Below, one piece after another: positions 12,176 to 25,700 of a stretch of 64,000 nucleotides of DNA. The notes under the pieces are model-generated. The model made no database searches. It was not told the DNA's origin and saw only the letters and a list, made by a program, of their open reading frames with translations. Numbering within the stretch: position 1 is the stretch's first letter; each line of letters begins with the position of its first letter. Source of the DNA: Perognathus longimembris pacificus. Lineage: Eukaryota > Chordata > Mammalia > Rodentia > Heteromyidae. Made by a program: the position numbers and the translations under genes. The DNA lies in NCBI RefSeq assembly GCF_023159225.1, contig NC_063167.1, forward strand, positions 72,541,798 through 72,605,797, in the 5' to 3' direction.

Positions 12176-15100
12176 CTGTCAGAGAGGAAAAAGAAAAAAA
12201 AAATAATTAGTTCCTTGGAAGTATTTTACTAGAACTATGAAGGCATAAGAATAACCAAAATGATCAGCAAGGTAACAACCTACTTTGATACTTAAATTAT
12301 CACTTTTTTGGGGGGGTTGGTCGTGGGTCTTGAACTCAGGACCTGGACAGTGTTCCTGAGAATTTTCGCTCAAGGCTCGCACTCTACCACTTTGAGCCAA
12401 AGCTTCTGTTTTTTTTGAGTAACTCATTGGAGATAAGAGTCTTTTTTTGGCCAGTCCTGGGCCTTGGACTCAGGGCTTGAGCATCTTCCCTGGCTTCTTC
12501 CCGCTCAAGGCTAACACTCTGCCACCTGAGCCACAGCACCCCTTCTGGCCGTTTTCCATATATGTGGTGCTGGGGAATCGAACCGAGAGCTTCATGTGTA
12601 GGAGGCAAGCACTCTTGCCACTAGGCCATATTCCCAGCCCCTGGAGATAAGAGTCTTAAGGGGACTTTTTTGCCTGGGCTGGCTTTGAGCCATGATTCTC
12701 AGATCTCAGCCTCCTGAATAATTAGGATTATATAGGAGTGAGCCACTGGTGCCTGGCTTAAATTATCATTTTTTAAAGGGTAAAGCTGCATACATTGATT
12801 AGTAATACTCAAGTAGATTTAAAAATTAATTCCATTTTTAAGGCTGTATTAGGAGCCCAGGCTTTGTTCTCACATTCTTTGGCTCAGATGTCAACTGTAC
12901 CAACAATGTGATATTGGTCAAGTCATTTAACTTTTCTTAATTTCTGACTTGAAAAAGCAAAGGACTGGGAATATGGCCTAGTGGTAGAGTGCTTGTCTCG
13001 TATACATGAAGCCCTGGGTTCGATTCCTCAGTACCACATATATAGAAAAAGGCAGAAGGGACACTGTGGCTCAAGTGTTAGAGTGCTACTCTTGAGCAAA
13101 AAGAAGCCAGGGACAGTGCTCAGGCCCTGAGTCCAAGCCCCAGCACTGGCAAAAAAGAAAAGAAAAAGCCAATACTGGGACTTGAACTCAGGGCTTAGGC
13201 ATACTTTCCCTTAGATTTTTCATTCAAGGCTGGTGATCTACCACTTGATCCACAGCTCACTTCTGGCTTTCTGGTAGTTAACTGGAGGTAAGAGTCTATG
13301 GAAAAAAAAAAAAATCAAAGGGGCTGGGGATATGGCCTAGTGGCAAGAGAGCTTGCCTCATATACATGAGGCCCTGGGTTCGATTCCCCAGCACCACATA
13401 TACAGAAAACGGCCAGAAGTAGCGCTGTGGCTCAAGTGGCAGAGTGCTAGCCTTGAGCAAAAAGGAAGCCAGGGACAGTGCTCAGGCCCTGAGTCCAAAG
13501 CCCAGGACTGGCAAAAAAAAAAAAAAAAAAAAAGAGTCTATGGACTCTCCTGCTTTGGGTGACTTTGAACTGTTACCCTCAGATCTCAGCCTCCTAAGTA
13601 GCTAGGATTACAGGTGTGAGCCACTGGCACCTGCCTGATATTTTTCTAATAGCTAGTACCATTTTTTTTTAATAATCTTTAGGTGATCTAAGTCATTTTA
13701 TAGCATACTTTGAAAAACTATAACCCATTTAAGAAGTAGATAAACTTCAACAGTGATTGTTACCATTTCTAAGATTCTCTATATAGTAAAGACTACTATA
13801 ATGTTAAAGTCATCAGAGATTATATTTCAGCTGGGTACTCAGGAGGCTGAGAACTGAGGATTGCAATTCAAAGCCAGCCCAGGCAGAAAAGTCCCTAAGA
13901 TTCTTATATCCAGTTAACCACCAAAAAGCTTAGAATAGAGATGTGGCTCAAGCAGTAAACTCTAATCTTGAGCATACAAACTCAGAGGCAGCACCCAGTC
14001 CCTGAGTTCAAGCCCTACAAATGACACAAAACAAAAAAGAAAGAAATTATGTTTTAACTTACAAAGGAAAGTAACATTGTGACTAAACTATAGCAATAGG
14101 TTCTAAAATGTAAACACCAAAGCTTAGTAAATTTTAAATTTTATCATTTTCTGCAAAGATTGTGCCCTTCCCATTACATTTGTAATATAGCATCTTCTTA
14201 AAACAATTAAGTGCTGAGCAGGCAAGAGAAACAGCCAGACACAAGCTAGGTCAGATTAAAATATAGGGCATATTTTAATAATGAAAACAAACTTGCAGTG
14301 TGACATAAATAAATATGACATCTCAACTTTCCCCTTATTTTGTAATCTCAATCTGTTTATCCTGCCTTAAGACAATGCCTTTGGAATATCTTAAGTTGCG
14401 TAATAGACTGGTTTTGATTGAGAAACGCAGTGTTACTGAATAATACAAGCCACATTTAAATTAGCAACTGATCGCAAACTAAAGTAAAACTCCTTGTCAA
14501 AATAGTAATATAGTATGAGCAATAACCCCAGAAATGCTCAGGGAGTCTTTCTGGTGATTCGACAGGAACCCACACTCTGCTGGACACACAGATTTTTAAC
14601 TGTTTACTATTCTACCCAGAGCATCCAGAACCGGGCTTGGCAGATACACAGGGCTCCGTAAATGATTGCTGAATGACCAGAATCTGCAGAAAATAGCTGA
14701 GTGAAGGAACAATTGTTAGGTCATATCAAATAAGCAAGTTTCACTTTATTATTTATTTATTTTTTTTTTTATTTTTTTTTTTATTTTTTTTTTTTGGCCA
14801 GTCCTGGGCCTTGGACTCAGGGCCTGAGCACTGTCCCTGGCTTCTTCCCGCTCAAGGCTAGCACTCTGCCACTTGAGCCACAGCGCCGCTTCTGGCCGTT
14901 TTTCTGTATATGTGGTGCTGGGGAATCGAACCTAGGGCCTCGTGTATCCGAGGCAGGCACTCTTGCCACTAGGCTATATCCCCAGCCCCCACTTTATTAT
15001 TTATAGTATCGATGTGTGTGTGCTCGTGGATACTGAGGCTTGACCAGAGGGCCTGGGCATTTTCACTCAAGGCTTGTGCTCTACCACTTCGAGCCGCATT

Positions 15101-18100
15101 TCCACTTCCTACTTTTTGGTGCTTAATTAGGGATAAGAATATCACGGATTTTCCTGTCCAGGCTGGCTTCAAATCTTGATCCCAAGATCTCAGTCTTGCT
15201 TTTTGTGACAGGGTCTCAAAATTATTTAGTTCAAGCTATCCTCAAACTTGCAATCCTCCTGCCTTCATCACACAAGTGTTCAAATTACAGGTGAGCACCA
15301 ACACACCTGGCCTGATATAAGTAATAGACAATTCCCCCATATAAGAACATCTTGAAACAGATGTCATGAAGATAAAACTACTGCTGAGAAGAAGTCATTA
15401 GTACCTATCTACATTATAAAGGACCATCCAATGTGCTATTCTGTCTCTGTATAATTCAGTTTTTTAGTGACATTTTGTTGTTTTGTTTTTTTGGCTAGTC
15501 CTGGGGCTTGAATTCAGGGCCCAAGCACTGTCCCTGGCTTCTTTTTGCTCAAGGCCAGCACTCTACCACTTGATCCACAGTGCCACTTCGAGCTTTTTCT
15601 GTTTATGTGGTGCTGAGGAATCGAACCCAGGGCTTCATGTATGCGAGGCAAGCACTCTACCACTAGGCCATATTCCCAGCCCCTTTAGTGACATTTTGGA
15701 ATGAAAAAAAAAAAAGAAGAAAAGACCTATAACTCAAAAGAAAGCTCTATTAGGCAGTTAAAAAAAGAAAAAAATGTAATTTCAGTAATTACTCTTGGGT
15801 CTTCAATGCAAAGTAGACTACGTATAAAACTAGAAATTAAAAAGAAAAGGTCTAAAAGATTGTTATAAAGAAACTTAAAGAGGAAGTACCCATCTTTGGA
15901 GGGGAGTGTTTTGAACTCAGCACTTTTTGTTTTTAGTTTTTTTTCAAATAGGGTCTTGCACTTTTGCCCAAGGCCCACTTGGGTCTGGGACTTTCCTACT
16001 TCTACCTCTCAAGTAGTTGTGACCATAGGTCCTGTCCAGCTTCTCCCCCTCCCCTCCTTGCTGGGCCTGGGCACTATCCCTGAGCTTCTTTTTGCTCAAG
16101 GAGAGTGTTCTACCACTTGGGCCAAAGAGCTACTTCTGGCTCTTTTTTTTTTTTTTTGCTTTGTTTTGTTTTTTGCCAGTCCTGGAGCTTGAACTCAGGG
16201 CCTGAGCATTGTCTCTGGCTTCTTTTTGCTCAAGGCTAGCATTCTACCACTTGAGCCATAATGCCACTTCCAGTTTTTTCTGTTTATGTGGTGCTGAGGA
16301 ATCAAAACCAGGGCTTCATGTATATGAGGCGAGCACTTTACCACTAGGCCATATTCCCAGCCCCTACTTCTGGCTTTTTTGAGTAGTTTATTGGAAATAA
16401 GTTTCACGGACTTTCCTATCTGGACTGGCTTCTATGATCCTCAGATCTCAGCATCCTGAGTAGCTAGGATTACAGACATGAGCCACTGGCGCCTGGCCCA
16501 GCTTGTTTTTTGAAACTGAGTCCTGGAAACTTCTTGCCTGGGGCTGGCCTCAACTCAGTCCTCCTATCTCAGTTTCTTAAATAGCTAAGGTTACAGGTGT
16601 ACACCACCATATGAGGCCCTTGAGAAAACATCTTTTAAAGTGGGTTCTCCTGAAAATATGACCTTTAGATACTTTTTTCCCTACATTGTATACTTCTTCC
16701 TGACCTAGCTAAATTTCAGAAAACCTTCCTCATTCACTTCGCATTTTCTCCTTCCTCTACAGTACCAGAATTCTTGCTGTCACATGACTGGTAAGATGAC
16801 CATACGCTGAACGAAGACTCCAGAGACCGCTGGACTCTGCTAGAAGTCAGCAGTGTGATTTTTAGTATGTAACTTCTCCAGGTTCTACTTCTGTACCTGC
16901 AAAGCTGCTTTAATGGTGCCAGTCCAGCAGAGCACGTAAGTGCTCAATAGAGGTCCATCCCTGCACACTGTCTATGTAGCCATTCACTCAGACTGTTCCT
17001 TTGCGCCTCACCCCAACTAGACAAAGCTACTTCAAATCAGAGCTGGTACAGGTGGCTCATGTGTGTAGTCCTAGCTCAGGAGGCTGAGATCTGAGGATCA
17101 CAGTTTAAAGCTAACCCAGGCAGAGAAGTCCATGAGGCTCTTTCCTCTGATTAACTAGAAAAATGCTGAAAATGAAGCTCTGGCTCAAGTGATATAGCAC
17201 TTTAAAGCCAAATGAGACCATAAGGCCCTTAATTCAAGTTCCATTATCAGGAAACTTAAAGAGTTAGAAATATATGTCTCGTTCAATCAGCATTTAAGAG
17301 CAGGATAGATCTTAAGTGTGTGTGTGTGTGATAGATCTTAAGTGTGTGTGTGTGTGTGTATGTGTGTGTGTGTGTGTGTGTGTGTCTTGTCTGTCTGTCC
17401 ATACTGGGGCTTGAACTCCAGACCTGGTCTCTGTCCCTTAGCCTTTTCTGCTTAAAGTTGGCACTCTAATACTTAAGGCACAGCTCTATCTCTGGCTTGG
17501 TAGTTAAATGGACTTTCCTGCTTGAGTTGGCTTCAAACCACAATCCTCAGATTTCAGTTTCTAAGTAGCTAGGATTACAGGCATGAGACACTGGCGCCTG
17601 TCTCTAATCTCTATTTTTGATAGTACTCAAGTTTGAACTCAGGATCTCATGCTTGATTGGGAGGTGCTCTTGCACTTGAACCATGCCCTTATTCTTTTCA
17701 TACTTAATGTTTTTGTTGTTTTGGTAGGGTCTTGTGCTTTTTGCTTGGGGTTGGCCTAAAACCCCAAAATCCTGATCTCATCTCTTAAGTAGATGAGATT
17801 ATATACAGGTACCACCATGCCCAACCAAGACCGGGCCTTATTTTATAATCTCGGGTCTAGAAATTTCCCAGAAGAGCCTTGATCAAAATGACATTTTCTA
17901 GGAGCTAATATGGCAGCAATAGAGTCTCTTGAAGGAGCTACTCGAGAAACCAAAGCAATCCTTAACCTGTGCAAATGTTTATGCAATTCACTTAACTTCA
18001 AGTTCTTAGACACTAATTGCTTAGGGCATCACGAGACTTTACTCTGTTCTAACTCAACAAAGTAAGTCATGCTGGGGAAAACACCTAGTGTGTTGGAAGC

Positions 18101-20721
18101 TCTGTAATGTAATCTACCTGTGAGACCTAATCCTTAGCAGTCTTGTTACATTCTCCAGGGAGAACATGACAGCACTGAAAGGGACTGAAGCTCCTCAGGC
18201 CTATGGCAGGAGAGGTACCCTTGGTAAGACAAGACACCTTGCTTTCAAGTACCTGAGAGTGCTTCTCCCCGCTGCAGCACTTCTTCAATGTTGGCCACCA
18301 TGATCCTCTGCACATCTTGCAACTCAGTGTTGATGGAGCCCAGGTTTCTCCGAGCACGGCTGTCAATGTAGAGCTTCTTGGTTTTCTGAATGAAGGTATC
18401 TAGAATGAGAGAGAGATGATTAGCATCTTTCCTGGCTATCAGAGTTCTGAGTTATTATCTGGTTCTAACATTGGTGTCCAAAATCATCTAACCAATGGTG
18501 TATCACAATATGTGCTTTGATTTTTTTTCATTTAAAAATGTAAAAAGTAATCAGATGGCTTTTCAGGAGTGATGTCCTCTGGATACCTCAGAATCAGAAG
18601 TATTTGTTGTCAGAATCATTACAGAAGCTGGGTGCCAATGGCTTGTGCCTGCAATCCTAGCTACTCAGGTGGCTGAGATCTGAGGATCACAGTTTAAAGC
18701 CAGCCTGGGCAGCAAAGTCCATGAGACTCTTAGCTCCAGTTCACCACCAAAAAGCTGTAAGTAGGGCTGTAAGTGGCTCAAGTGGTAGAGCACTAATCTT
18801 GAGCAAAAAACTCAAGGATAGAGGCCAGGCCCTGAGTTCAAGCCCCAGTATGAGTGTCCACGTGCATGTGCGCACACGCGCACGCGCACACACACACTCA
18901 TTATAGAAATTAAGGGCCATTCTTGTAATTCTTTCCTGAAGGCAGAAACTTTCAAAATGTATTTAGAAGACCTTCAGGATTTCACTACTAAATTCTATAT
19001 AGTCTCTAAGAAGATGTTGGCTACTATCTGTGTAGCCTAGCTGGCAAAAGAGTTAATGACCATTAAAAAGCTGAGAAATACTGTTATACAGATTAGTTAA
19101 AACTAAACTACATTTGCCAGTTATCCCATTCTTAAGCTTTAGGTAATGTGAACATGTAATAAGGAGTTTCCCAAAGTATCAATATAAAACTGCAGCTTTA
19201 TCCATCTTCTGCCCGCATCTCACAAAGCTGTAAGAATGATTATTGAAAACTAGTTTCTTCAGGAGAATAGATCAAATGATATAAATATAAAATGTAAGTG
19301 TCCACAATGCCTAGCCTTTATCTTGCTTTAGTTAATCTAATAAAGGAGTTGATGTTTCTTAGCAAAAAAAAAAAAAAATTCTGCTGGTGCTTGTGGCTGT
19401 AATCCTAGCTACTCAGGAGGCTGAGATATGAGGAATGAAGTTTGGAGTCAGCCCAGGCAGAAAAATAGGTGGAACTCTTATCTCCAACTAGTTAGTAAAA
19501 TGCTAGCAATGAAGATGTGCTTCAAGTGGTCGAGCAGCTGCCTTGACCAGGTAGGCCCTGAGCTCAAGCCCCAGTATGGGCACCGAAAAACAGAGAGGGA
19601 GAGAGAGGAGGGGGAGGGGAGGGAGAGAAAGAGAAGTGAAGGGTCAAAACTTACCAAACTCAATAAAGGAATAAGGTCTAGACACTGTGGGCACCTTCTT
19701 TCCATGCTGTTCATCAAATTCTGAATGCAAATCTTCCAGGTAAGCAAAAGCCAACTTCTTAGGGAAGGCAGCTTCACACAAAACCAAGTAACACACACCC
19801 TGTTCAATGATGTAGCTGAGTGACAAAAAAACAAGACAGAGTGGTTTGAAAGCAACGGTGCTTTGGGTCAAAGCAGACTTTGTACACATAAACTTTTGAA
19901 AATGTCTGGCCTAAATCCTTTGAGGCTGGCTAAATAAGACATTTCAAACCATGGTCCTTGCGATCAGAAAGCAAACATTTTCCCAATAATTAGAAGTATA
20001 TCCCCAAAGGAGTAGGTATATGTATTATAATTGTTTATTCATGATGTAATTCTTTAACCAGCATGTATCAGTGCCTAAGACATTTTCTGGAAAGCCAGAG
20101 TGGTGGGGACTCCTTTGATTCTGTATAAAAAATTACTATGCACAAATTAAACCCTGTCCAGCCACAAAGTAAAACAAACCGGAAGTTTCTACAGATACCT
20201 AAAAGTTGAAAGCTAAATGACATGATATTTACTGGGTACAGAAAACAGCCACCTTAAATCCAGTGATGCTGGAAAAACTCTATAATCATCTGGAAACATT
20301 CAACTACAGAACTCACTTCTGGGACCATGAGCTCTAATATTCTTAGAAGAAAGTCAGGATATGAGACTGGTAATATGGCCTAGTGGCAAGAGTGCTTGCC
20401 TCGTATATATACATGAAGCCCTGGGTTCGATTCCTCAGCACCATATATATAGAAAATGGCCAGAAGTGGCACTGTGGCTCAAGTGGCAGAGTGCTAGCCT
20501 TGAGCAAAAAGGAAGCCAGGAAAAGTGCTCAGGCCCCAAGTTCAAGGCCCAGGACTGGCAAAAAAGAAAAAAAAAGGATACTTTCATACTATTTATTTTT
20601 AGCTTATACTAATTGTACAATGGGGTTTTGTTGTGATATTGGCATACATGCACATAATGTATCACACTTACCTTCTTTAGTATTTTCTTTAAAAAAATTT
20701 TTAGTGGCTCTCTCTCTCTCT

Positions 20722-20770
<49 letters not shown>

Positions 20771-22668
20771 GAATACTGATGTAGGCTAGGCATGCCAGTA
20801 GCTCATGCCTGTAATCCTGGTTCCTTGGAATGCTAAGATCCCTTCATCCCTCTTTAGACATATGCCCTGACCATATCTACTGTTTGAGGGGGCTGGACAC
20901 CTAGCTCAGTGGTACAGCACTTGCCTAGCATGTGTAAGCACTGGGAGGAAAAGAAAAGTTGCCAGGTATGGTGGTACATTTCTGTAATTCTACCATTAGG
21001 CAGTTTGAAGGAGAAGGATTGTTAGTTAGAATGTGCCTTAGTGGTAGAGTGCTTGTCTAGCAGGTACGAAGGCCTCTGGATTCCATCTTTAGCAATAAAA
21101 AACAATGCAAGAAAACAAAATAAAACAAAAAAAGTCACTAGTGATATAGTTACTTGGAGGCTTTTGAATTCTTTTATAGTTTTTCCCTAAATGATAATAT
21201 TCACTTATTATTCTTTATGTGCAAACAAGATGCTAAGTAAGAAACATGGATTCCCTTTAAATCCTCACAAAACTCTTTGTTATAACTGGAAAAACTGATG
21301 TTTGGACAATACTTAGGAGAAGTACTCAACATTATATTGTTAAAAAATATCTGAGGAAGAATACTCATCTATACATGTGTCTGGCTCCAAGATATTCCTA
21401 AAGCAAGAAGCTATCTACTACCATATGATGCACATTATCTATTGTGAGACACAGGTTAACAGGTTAAATTACTGCAAGCATGTTCAACTAAACCAAGATT
21501 TTAGTTTTGTACAATAAGGAACAAGAAAAGTTGCTTTCATGAAGACACTGTATTTTTGTTGTTACCTTTACTTTAAAAAAAAGAGAAAAACTAGCTGGGC
21601 ACCAGTGGCTCATGTCTGTCTATAATTCTAGCTCTCAGGAGGCTGAGATCTGAGATTGTGGTTCTAAGCTGGCTCAGGCAGATAAGCCTGAGAGACTCTT
21701 ATCTCCAACTAATCATGAAAAAGCTGGAAGTGGTGCTGTGGTTCAAGTGGTAGAGTGCCAGCTTTGAGCAAAAGAGCAAAGGGACAGTATCCAGGTTCAA
21801 GCCCCAAGAATGGCCCTCAAACAAATTAGTATTTGACAAGTTAGTGTTCAACTACCATATGTCATACTTAAATGACAATGAAGAAATCAGGAATATACTC
21901 ACTGAAAAGTCATGGCGCCTGCTTCCAAGGTACACCTGGTTGGGGACTGCTCATTCAACTTCCGGAAGAGTTGCTTAGCTTGACTCTGATACTGCTGGAG
22001 GTCCCGGCCAGACTGAAAGAAGATATGTTCACTTAACAACTTGCCACCCCAAACCCAAAAGCTGTATCAATTAGTCAGAGCTAATTTGTCTCTCCTTCCA
22101 GGCAGAAGCCCCATCCATGAACCAGGAATACACCCTCACTTTCATGACATTAGGAGGACAGGATACAGATACAATCCTTCATTTACAAGTTAGAACAAAA
22201 AGCCCCAAGTCCTAGTTCTCAAAAGGATCGCATAACTTATTCACTAATAGGTGACAGCATTTAATTCAACTATACTTAATACAGTCTGTTCTTTCCACTA
22301 GTAGGTCAGTGCCCTCTTTCCAACCCAATTTACTGGCATAGCATCTGGCGCAGAACTGCACAGGATGTGTTGTGCTCTGGAGGAAATCCTGAAGCAAAAG
22401 AACAATGAAAGCTGGGTGCCAGTGTATTTCACATCTGTAATTCTAGCTACCCAAAAGACTGAGTCCCGAGGATTGAGGTTCAAAGCCCGCTCAGGCACAA
22501 AAGGCCATCGGATTCTTATCTCCAATTAAGTACCAAAAAGCCAGAAGTGGAGCTGTAACTCAAGTAGTAGACTGCTAGCCTTGAGCAAAAAGGCCAAGGG
22601 ACAGCACCCAAGCCCCGAGTTCAGGCCCAGTACTGGCGCAGGCACACATGTGCGTACATGTATACACG

Positions 22669-22704
<36 letters not shown>

Positions 22705-25700
22705 GAATATCATGTTTACAGTAGGATCTCAAGCAGAATTTCCCACAGTATTAAATTACGGAGCATTTGAGCAAAACTAACTATGTACACCATGACTAAA
22801 AGCTACAGGAACACTATGTCTGCAACTAGGCAAAAATAAGCAGGCTGGAGACAAAGACTGATAAATCAAATATTCTTCACTGTATAAATCAATTTGGTTC
22901 TCTGGCTAGGAGCCTTAAGTAATGCGCATGCATATATATATATATATATGCAAACAAAAATGAAGATAACATTTAAATCATATAGATATTTTCCTGAGCA
23001 ATTTATAGATGCTGTGTGTGTGTGTGGGGGGGGGGGCACTGGGGCTTGAACTCAGAGCCTGGGCATAGACCCTTAACTTTTTTTGCTCAAAGTTGATGTT
23101 CTACCACTTGAGCCACAGTTCCACCTCTAGCTTTTTGTTAATTGGAGATAAGAGTCTCAGACTTTCCTGCCTGGCTGGCTTTCAATTGTGATCCTTAGCT
23201 CTCAGCCTCCTGAGTTGCTAGGATTATAGGCCTGAGGCACCGGTGCTTTTCAGCCAGCATTACTGTATTCTCTTCTCTTTAACTTTGCCCCAGCTGTGCA
23301 GCGGTGTTAGATCTAATCAAGTAGATAGCAAGGACCCCCCCACCCCCACCCCACCCAAAGCAAACAGTCTGGAGTACAGTTAAAAAACTGCCTTCCTGAG
23401 ACTGGGAATATGGCCTAGTGGTAAAGTGCTCGCCTTGTATACGTGAAGCCCTGGGTTTGATTCCTCAGCACCACATATACAGAAAAGGCTGGAAGTGGCT
23501 CTGTGGCTCAAGTGGTAGAGTGCTAGCCTTGAGCAAAAAGAAGCCAGGGACAGTGCTCAGGCCTGAGTTCAAGCCCCAGGACTGGCAAAAAACAAAACAA
23601 AAAACTGCCTCCCTCTCCTAATCATTTAAGGTTAATTACTGTAATCACTCATAGAAGAAAACGGTTGGTTCTTGGGCTTGCCGGCCTTTGATCTGCTGAG
23701 TTTAGCACGGATTTGTGCATGGCAAGAGCTTAGCTAAACATTCTTAGCAAAAGATGGTATTTGATAAAACTTAGTTGTTCCACAGTCCTGGGTGATGACA
23801 AGAGTAAGTATTATGGTTGTGTGGGTGAGTCCAACTTCGTTCCTCTTGCAACACAGACAAATCTTAAATATACTATTAGTCAACCTCAGGTTTTAAAACT
23901 TATCCAGTTATTCTTAACCATTTTATTGGGTTCTAACAGATATCACTATACAGAATGCAAAGTTTTCTGATGTGTCCTCAGCAAAGTAGAAAGTGGAATC
24001 AGGCAACAAGTGTTTAGGCAGATTAGCTGACAGAATCCTTTGCAACTGATGGTAAAAGCAAACTAATGTTTATCTGTGAAACAATTTTGTGGGATCTAGA
24101 TCAGAGTTACAATTCCTTGAGCCACACATACACACCTTTCTTTTATGGTACTGGGTATTGAACCCAGAGTGTTGCACCTGTTAGGCAAGAACTTTGCCAC
24201 TGAACTACACCCCAGCCCTCCATGAGCATTTCTGATGAATTACAGTTAATATTAAATAGCAAGACATCACCTAGACAGTGAGTCTACCACTACAACTTTT
24301 TTTGGGGGGTGGTGGTAGTGGCAGCCCTGGGGTTTGAACCAGGGCCTGGGTGCTGTCCCTAATTTTCTTTTGCTCAAGGTTAGCACTCTACCATTTGATC
24401 CACACCCAGATTTCCAGCATTTTGGTGGTTAATTGAAGAGTCTTATGGACTTTACCTGCCTAGAGCATCTTCGAACTGCAATCCTCAGATCTCACCCTCT
24501 TCAGTAGTTAGGATTGCAGGCACGAGCCACCGTTGCCTGGCTCTAGTTTTAATTAAGGAAGTACTGAAGTAACTTTGGAGCAGGGGCTCCAGAACCATAC
24601 ATTCGGACTACAAATCCTAACTTCCCTTGTCAGCCTGACTGAGTCCTTAGGCAAGTTTGACCTCTCAAGGGTAAGTTGGTAAATAAAATTCTAATCACCC
24701 CATAAGGTGACTGAAGATTCAGTGAGTTAAATTACTCACTGAGAAAGTGAGTGGACTTTTTCTTTTCTTTAGATAGTAAGGTTTGAACTCAGGACTTGGC
24801 ATTTGCTAGGCTGGTGCTCTACCATTTAAGCCATGCCCCCAGCCTTCATTTGCCTTTTTCTACTTCCATCTTGCCTTTCTTAATGTTCACATACCAAGTT
24901 GCATGTAACATCCCAGGTGTAAATATGTAATAACAAAAAATATGAAAATATGCAAGTAAATATGCAAAAACAAGAATGAATGAATAAGTGTTCATATTAT
25001 AGAATCCATGAAAAACTCCATTATGTTTCCTAGTATGGCTGATATAAGGAATGATTGAAATACTACATTTACAGGCTTATATACACACATATATATAAAA
25101 TAAATGCTATATAGTAGGCACTCTGTAAATGTGGCAATTACAATGGCAGAAATAAGTCTAAGATTCATGGTGGGTTTTTTTCTGCAGATATTCAAAGTTT
25201 AGGGGCCAGACTCCAGGGTGGCTCATGCTTGTAAATACTAGCTACTCAGAATGCTGGGAACTGAGGATCCAAGTTCAAGACCAGTCTTGGCAGGAAAAAA
25301 AGTCCATGAGGTTCATCTTCAATTAATCACCAAAAAGCCGGAAGTGGAGCTGTGCCTCAAGTGGTAGAGCACCAACCTTGAGAGAAAAGCTAAAGGACAG
25401 AGCCTATGCCCTGAGTTCAAGCCCCAATACTAGTGTGCATGTGTGTGCCCACACACGGTCACACATACACACACACATATTTAGGAAAGACTATTATTCA
25501 AAATCAAAATTCCTAAAGGAAAATGTAATGAATATAATCATAATTTTCATATAGTTTCTTTCCTTGTCAATGAATCAAAGCATCTAATTTTGGTAGACCA
25601 ACACCAAATCAATACCAAATTTAAATAAATAATAATAAAAAAATCAATTAACTAATTTTTCAATAAAGTATCAAGGTAGAGAACAGGAGGTCTAGTAATA

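Larger units (their letters stand above)
12176..18252 (-). other. SEC22B: SEC22B intron 4
   Basis: This 6.1-kb intron is crowded with SINEs in both orientations between 12.3 and 17.8 kb. SINE-poor unique stretches lie at 13640-13828, 14043-14740, 15699-15900, 16625-17040 and 17835-18252. Nothing coding is seen in them. Confidence 0.9.

Noticed and set aside
12961..13562. ID-like left monomers as tRNA-Ala genes
   Set aside because: They keep A- and B-box-like sequence but not a tRNA fold or anticodon loop, and are attached to SINE right monomers, A tails and target duplications.
18127..18366. 79-codon minus-strand frame over SEC22B exon 4
   Set aside because: It is in a different frame from the SEC22B protein, which is fixed by phase at both junctions.
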